A stretch of DNA of 64,000 nt. It comes from Anadara kagoshimensis (lineage: Eukaryota; Mollusca; Bivalvia; Arcoida; Arcidae). The stretch lies in assembly GCA_021292105.1 (NCBI GenBank), contig CM037870.1, positions 7,971,558 through 8,035,557 of the forward strand. The letters run 5' to 3'. Each line of letters begins with the position of its first letter. The stretch's first letter is position 1. The notes under the pieces were generated by a model, which was not told the DNA's origin, ran no database searches, and saw nothing but the letters and a program-made list of their open reading frames with translations. Made by a program: the position numbers and the translations under genes. Shown one piece after another: positions 59,254 through 64,000 of the stretch.

Positions 59254-61110
59254 TACAGACCTGTCGAAAGTTAAACACTAAGCTCACGAATAAGTGTCGA
59301 TTTACGGCCCCTCGATAAGTGTCCATTCACGGTCCCTCAATAAGTGTCCATTCACGGTCCCTCAATAAGTGTCGATTTACGGCCCCTCGATAAGTGTCCA
59401 TTCACGGTCCCTCAATAAGTGTCCATTCACGGTCCCTCAATAAGTGTCGATTTACGGCCCCTCGATAAGTGTCCATTCACGGTCCCTCAATAAGTGTCCA
59501 TTCACGGTCCCTCAATAAGTGTCGATTTACGGCCCCTCGATAAGTGTCCATTCACGGTCCCTCAATAAGTGTCCATTCACGGTCCCTCAATAAGTGTCGA
59601 TTTACGGACCCTCGATACGTGTCCATTCACGGTCCCTCGATAAGTGTCCATTCACAGTCCCTCAATAAGTGTCGATTTACGGTCCCTCAATAAGTGTCGA
59701 TTTACGGCCCCTTGATCATAAGTGTCCTTTCACGGTCCCTCAATAAGTGTTGATTTACGTCCCCTCGATAGGTGTCCATTCACGGTCCCTCGATAAGTGT
59801 CCATTCACGGTCCCTCGATAAGTGTCCATTCACGGTCCCTCAAAAAGTGTCGATTTACGGCCCCTCGATAAGTGTCCATTCACGGTCCCTCGATAAATGT
59901 CCATTCACGGTCCCTTTATAAGTGTCCATTCACGGTCCCTTGATAAGTGTCCATTCACGGTCCCTCAATAAGTGTTGATTTACGTCCCCTCGATAGGTGT
60001 CCATTCACGGTCCCTCGATAAATGTCCATTCACGGTCCCTCGATAAGTGTCCATTCACGGTCCCTCGATGAGTGTCCATTCACGGTCCCTCGATAAGTGT
60101 CGATTTACGGTCCCTCGATAAGTGTCCATTCACGGTCCCTCAATAAGTGTCGATTTACGGCCCCTCGATAAGTGTCCATTCACGGTCCCTCAATAAGTGT
60201 TGATTTACGTCCCCTCGATAGGTGTCCATTCACGGTCCCTTGATAAATGTCCAGTCACGGTCCCTCGATAAGTGTCCATTCACGGTCCCTCGATAAGTGT
60301 CGATTTACGCCCCCTCGATAAGTGTCCATTCACGGTCCCTCGATAAGTGTCCATTCACGGTCCCTCGATAAGTGTCCATTCACGGTCCCTCAATAAGTGT
60401 CGATTTACGGCCCCTCGATAAGTGTCCATTCACGGTCTCTCGATAAGTGTCGATTTACGGTCCTCGATAAGTGTCCATTCACGGTCCTTCGATAAGTGTC
60501 CATTCACGGACCCACAATAAGTGTCCATTCACGGTCCCTCGATAAGTGTCGATTTACGGCCCTCGATAAGTGTCGATTTACGGTCCCTCGATAAGTGTCG
60601 ATTTACGGTCCCTCGATAAGTGTCCATTCACGGTCCTTCGATAAGTGTCCATTCTCGGTCCCTCAATAGTGTCCATTCACGATCCTCGACAAGTGACGAT
60701 TTACGGCCCTCGATAAGTGTCCATTCACGGTCCCTCAATAAGTGTCGATTTACGGCCCCTCTTTAAGTGTCCATTACGGTCCCTCGATAAGTGTCCATTC
60801 ACGGTCGTGGATAAGTGCGATTTACGGCCCTTCTTTAAGTGTCCATTCACGGTCCCTCAATAAGTGTCGATTTACGGCCCCTCTTTAAGTGTCCATTCAC
60901 GGTCCCTGGATAAGAGTCCATTCACGGTCCCTCGATAAGTGTCCATTCACGGTCCCTCGATAGCTAAATCTCGACAGATTTTCGGAAGCTGCTATGCATC
61001 TCTCTATGTAGCCAGTTTTCGTGCAATAGCTATCCATGCCTTGGCCACTCGGAAGCCGGGCGTAGACCCGTTTTTCGTTAGCTCAGTGTTAAACTTTCGA
61101 CAGATCTGTA
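59254..61110. mobile_element. TIR element carrying ~67 copies of a 25 bp repeat
   Basis: The ends TACAGACCTGTCGAAAGTTA and TAACTTTCGACAGATCTGTA-type inverse (GTGTTAAACTTTCGACAG at the right) are ~30 bp inverted repeats. Between 59295 and 60963 runs a 25 bp array of two unit types, GTCCATTCACGGTCCCTC and GTCGATTTACGGCCCCTC, initially in a B-A-A order of 75 bp. A ~120 bp unique core follows. Similar in architecture to bivalve elements with tandem cores; no ORF. Confidence 0.85.
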
Positions 61111-61149
61111 CTCCGTGTATGGTTAGATAAAATTTAACACATGAAGTTG

Positions 61150-61156
61150 TATAAAG
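61150..61156 (+). promoter_or_regulatory. Candidate TATA box of lectin 2
   Basis: TATAAAG lies 47 bp upstream of the lectin 2 start codon, leaving room for a transcription start near 61180 and a very short leader. Just 40 bp further upstream is the edge of the TIR element with the 25 bp array. Confidence 0.4.
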
Positions 61157-61196
61157 ATAACAAGACAATCAGACAAAAACAAGAGAGAAAAACAGA

Positions 61197-61251
61197 ATGA
61201 AGAGGTTAACAATATTGACAACATTGGTACTACTTGCTGGAACTTTGGCTG
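61197..61251 (+). CDS. Lectin 2 exon 1: signal peptide
   Basis: The start codon follows ACAGA. The peptide has a basic n-region (MKR), a hydrophobic core (ILTTLVLLAG) and the small residue Ala at -1. The donor GCTG|GTAAGA is phase 1 and joins cleanly to exon 2. Confidence 0.85.
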
Positions 61252-62914
61252 GTAAGAATATTATGAAGGCCGTAAAACATAGTCCAAAGGCTAATATACC
61301 GTCCGAAACTTCAATTTATTATCGGGGGTAAATTAGATACTTTAGTCAATATATTCTTCTTTTGCACCTTCAACTAAATTTTTAATTTTGACTGAAAAAA
61401 CCAAAAATGATGGAATAAAGGAAATATGAACAATTCTGTGATGAAAGAAATAAAAATTGACATAGAATTTAATGGATGCGTGTACAATTGTATTTAAATT
61501 TTGCACCATTTATACGGTACACAGAACAGGCATATTTATATATTAATGCATTTCAATGGTAAATGATGTGAAACGCTTGCTGATATTCCATAGAATAATC
61601 AGGACACCAATTAACACCGCGTGTAAATATTCTGTTATATGTTTTAGTATTAATTTTTTAATCTCTTCTCCATCATCGCCCAAAAAGACACTGACGCAAA
61701 ATTGAGAAATTGATTGATAACCTTCATTTTGTTGATGTATTCAGACATGGAAACAATGACGAATGTCTCAGTATGCGAATGTTATGTTTGCTTATGTTAA
61801 AGTTTTAACTGTATAAACCTCTATAAAAATCTTTAATAGACAATATACAAGGCGCCTTCACCCGAACAGTTCTTCAGGAAAATTCTCTAATTATGTGTTA
61901 TCTCAGTCAAAAGATAATCATAATCGGATGTCTTTTATAAAAGAAACCCTATTTTGTTATTTTTATGTCTGGTGATTGTCTAGAGTCGGGAGATTTATGT
62001 CTAGAATCTTGGTGGGGGTAGGGGGGGGATGTTGTTATGCCTAGAGTCGGAGGAGGTTATGTCTAGAGTCGGGGTGGTGGGTTGGTCGGTAGTAAGGGGT
62101 GGGGGTGTTGTTATATCTATAGTCGGAGGCGGTTATGTCTAGAGTCGGAGGTGGGGTAGGGGGTGGGTGTTGTTATGTCTAGATACGGGGGATTTATGAT
62201 CGGTGGTCTCAATACTAATTTCCCGCAAAGTTTGTTATTCTACTTAACCAGAAAGCGTCTAGTTCTTTACCGTGGAATGCGTCAATGTACAATCTAGATT
62301 TTATATAAACCAACTAGATAATAATCATCTTTAGTAAACTTATTGATAAATGTCATTCCGGTACATATAACATTTTGTTTTTTAAAACTTTACTTTCTAA
62401 ATACATGTAGTTATTTTGATCATTTCTTTGTCTTATTGCTTTTCTTGACTTTAACCCCAGTGTTCGTTCAAAGTCATGAGATCCCAAATAATGTTTGTCT
62501 TTCTGGAGCTTGACCCGTTTTGTTGTTTCTTTCAATAACTTGTATTGTGTTCATGATTGTATTAGCTGTTACCAAATTCACATTTTAAAAATGTTCCTCG
62601 AGTTTGTAATTTATTAGAGTAAATCCATTTATTTGTTTTATTCTTTGCAGATATAAACAATTGCCCACCAAATCTTCCACGTAACAAATACCTGTCCATA
62701 TACAAAACATCTTGTTTACAAATTGTTACCACAAGTAAAACTTGGACAGATGCCAGAAAATATTGTCAGAGCAACCATGGTGACCTAGTTACGATAACTA
62801 ACTTTGATAAAGAGGTATATGTTATGTCTCAGCTTCGAAGTCAAAACAGACACCACAAGACATGGATAGGCGCCACTGATCAGGTGTCAGAAGGGGACTG
62901 GAAATGGGTAACGG
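61197..62914 (+). CDS. Secreted or membrane C-type lectin (lectin 2), 3'-incomplete
   Basis: Exon 1 (61197-61251) encodes an 18-residue signal peptide, MKRLTILTTLVLLAGTLA, with a good cleavage site before DINN. Exon 2 (62651-62914, 264 nt, phase 1 to 1) encodes NCPPNLPRNKYL, SCLQI, TWTDARKYCQSNHGDLV, VYVMSQLRSQ and TWIGATDQVSEGDWKWVTG. This is the first half of a long-form CTLD with its first three Cys and the WIGA core. The second CTLD exon is not in the window, so whether it has a stalk and TM like lectin 1 is unknown. It is a close tandem paralogue of lectin 1 in the same orientation. Confidence 0.88.
61985..62210 (+). repeat. G-rich degenerate repeat
   Basis: Repeats of TTATGTCTAGAGTCGG and GGTGGGGGTGTTGTTAT with runs of four to eight G. 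In lectin 2 intron 1. Confidence 0.85.
62651..62914 (+). CDS. Lectin 2 exon 2: CTLD first half
   Basis: Acceptor ATTCTTTGCAG, donor ACGG|GTAAGT. It has the same length and phases as lectin 1 exon 52165-52428. DARKYCQSNHGDLV and WIGATD are shared, while the region before the first Cys pair differs. Confidence 0.92.
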
Positions 62915-62948
62915 GTAAGTATACGCCATACAAAACAATTAATTGAAA

Positions 62949-63240
62949 ACAAACATAGCAATCCATGTCCAAATCACAATCCCAAAGCAAAGTAAAAACA
63001 AACATATCAGTCCATGTCCAAATCACAATCCCAAATAAAGTAAAAACAAACATAGCAACCTATGTCCAAATCACAATCCCAAATAAAGTAAAAACAAACA
63101 TAGCAACCTATGTCCAAATCACAATCCCAAAGCAAAGTAAAAACAAACATACCAATCCATGTCCAAATCACAATCCCAAACAAAGTAAAAACAAACATAA
63201 CAACCTATGTCCAAATCACACTCCCAAAGCAAAGTAACAC
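62949..63240 (+). repeat. ~48 bp minisatellite, six copies
   Basis: The unit contains AACAAACATAGCAACCTATG and TCCAAATCACAATCCCAAA. It starts 35 bp after the lectin 2 exon 2 donor. Confidence 0.92.
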
Positions 63241-63244
63241 AAAA

Positions 63245-63415
63245 CTAATTTGTAGCTAGTGAATTATGTCAAATACGAAATTCCACCAGGGAAGTGAGGC
63301 CGGGTGCTCCAGAAGGAAAGTTCTTCCTGCTTAGCTAGCTACACCCGCCACGTATGTAACAAAAGTTCAGAGTGAAAGGAAATGAAACTATTGGGCGTCG
63401 AATAAATCCGGGACA
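63245..63415 (-). mobile_element. Retroelement 3' fragment, antisense
   Basis: CACCAGGGAAGTGAGGCCGG and TTAGCTAGCTACACCCGCCA are the complement of the GTAGCTAGCT family. Confidence 0.55.
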
Positions 63416-63429
63416 ATTTAATCACTTTA

Positions 63430-63655
63430 GACCCCAGTTTCACAATCATTTCTTAACTAAGTATTTGAAGGCTGAATAATTTTGTTGCTTTCAATATATT
63501 CAGATAGTTAAGCGTCAATTTGAAGATCATTCTAAGCTTATTACATCTATACTCAAATTCTCCTGATATTTGTAATATGTAGTACTATAAATATTGTTAA
63601 AACTTGCTAGAAAGGAAAATTTGGAAAAGAATGATTGTGAAAATTGGGACAGGTT
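63430..63655. mobile_element. MITE of the CCCAGTTTCACAATCATT family
   Basis: ACCCCAGTTTCACAATCATT at the left and AATGATTGTGAAAATTGGGA at the right. The rest to 64000 shows no exon or repeat that I can support. Confidence 0.75.
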
Positions 63656-64000
63656 TTGTCTTCCCGTTTTGCTGTTTCAGATTTCGTGTAATTATGCTCT
63701 ATTATATCTTCTCATACCGGTTTTTCTACAGCGTACGCTGAGTATAACTTAATGAAGTGAAACAAGCAATGCTGTAGTATCACCGCCTAGCATAAGAGAT
63801 CAGCCAGTAAATTCAAAATTTGTGACAGTTACTGAAATATGCCAGGGTTTTTTCCCTCAACTGCTATGGAATGTGCTTGTCAGAACTTTCAAACCCACAT
63901 ATTCAATTCTTCCCGTTCACAACATATTTGTAACTACGCTGCAGATCAGCACTGCAGTACTATGTTTATCTTAATATTCCGGATTTTCACAATAATTACG

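Overview
This is an animal nuclear genome window, most likely from a bivalve mollusc. The grounds are AT-rich sequence, genes split into small exons with GT-AG introns, C-type lectin (CTLD) genes, MIB/HERC2-WWE domain genes, and dense tRNA-derived SINEs, short inverted-repeat elements and satellites. The species assignment is inference. There is no prokaryotic organisation: almost every long ORF here is chance or satellite, and the real genes were assembled by hand from short exons with matching splice phases.

Layout. (1) 1.98-18.66 kb, + strand: an eight-exon gene encoding two MIB/HERC2 domains and one WWE domain. Its first intron contains a ~9.2 kb tandem array of a ~93-95 bp unit that ends exactly at exon 2; every unit copies the exon-2 3' splice site and the first ~28 exon bases. 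(2) 18.7-32.4 kb: repeat-rich DNA, including an element with nine ~145 bp internal tandem repeats, several SINEs, a piggyBac-like MITE and inverted-repeat MITEs. (3) 40.46-32.37 kb, - strand: a convergent paralogue of gene 1 with identical intron phases, whose 5' exons are missing. Directly upstream of its first visible exon lies a ~9.7 kb array (41.18-50.93 kb) of a 65 bp unit. Read on the gene's own strand, this unit carries the 5' splice site and last ~28 coding bases of the expected missing exon. (4) A run of exactly 1000 N (50929-51928). (5) 52.16-56.48 kb, + strand: a C-type lectin with Thr/Ser-rich stalk and transmembrane segment; its signal-peptide exon is probably in the gap. (6) 57.8-61.1 kb: MITEs and a TIR-bounded element holding ~67 copies of a 25 bp repeat. 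(7) 61.2 kb to beyond the window end, + strand: a second C-type lectin with signal peptide and first CTLD exon.

The strongest observation is that two paralogous genes have each turned one edge of the same homologous MIB/HERC2 exon into a ~9-10 kb satellite: the acceptor side in one gene, the donor side in the other. Functionally, the MIB/HERC2-WWE proteins look like ubiquitin/ADP-ribose-linked adaptors without a visible RING, and the lectins look like innate recognition proteins. No pathway linking the two is shown by the sequence.
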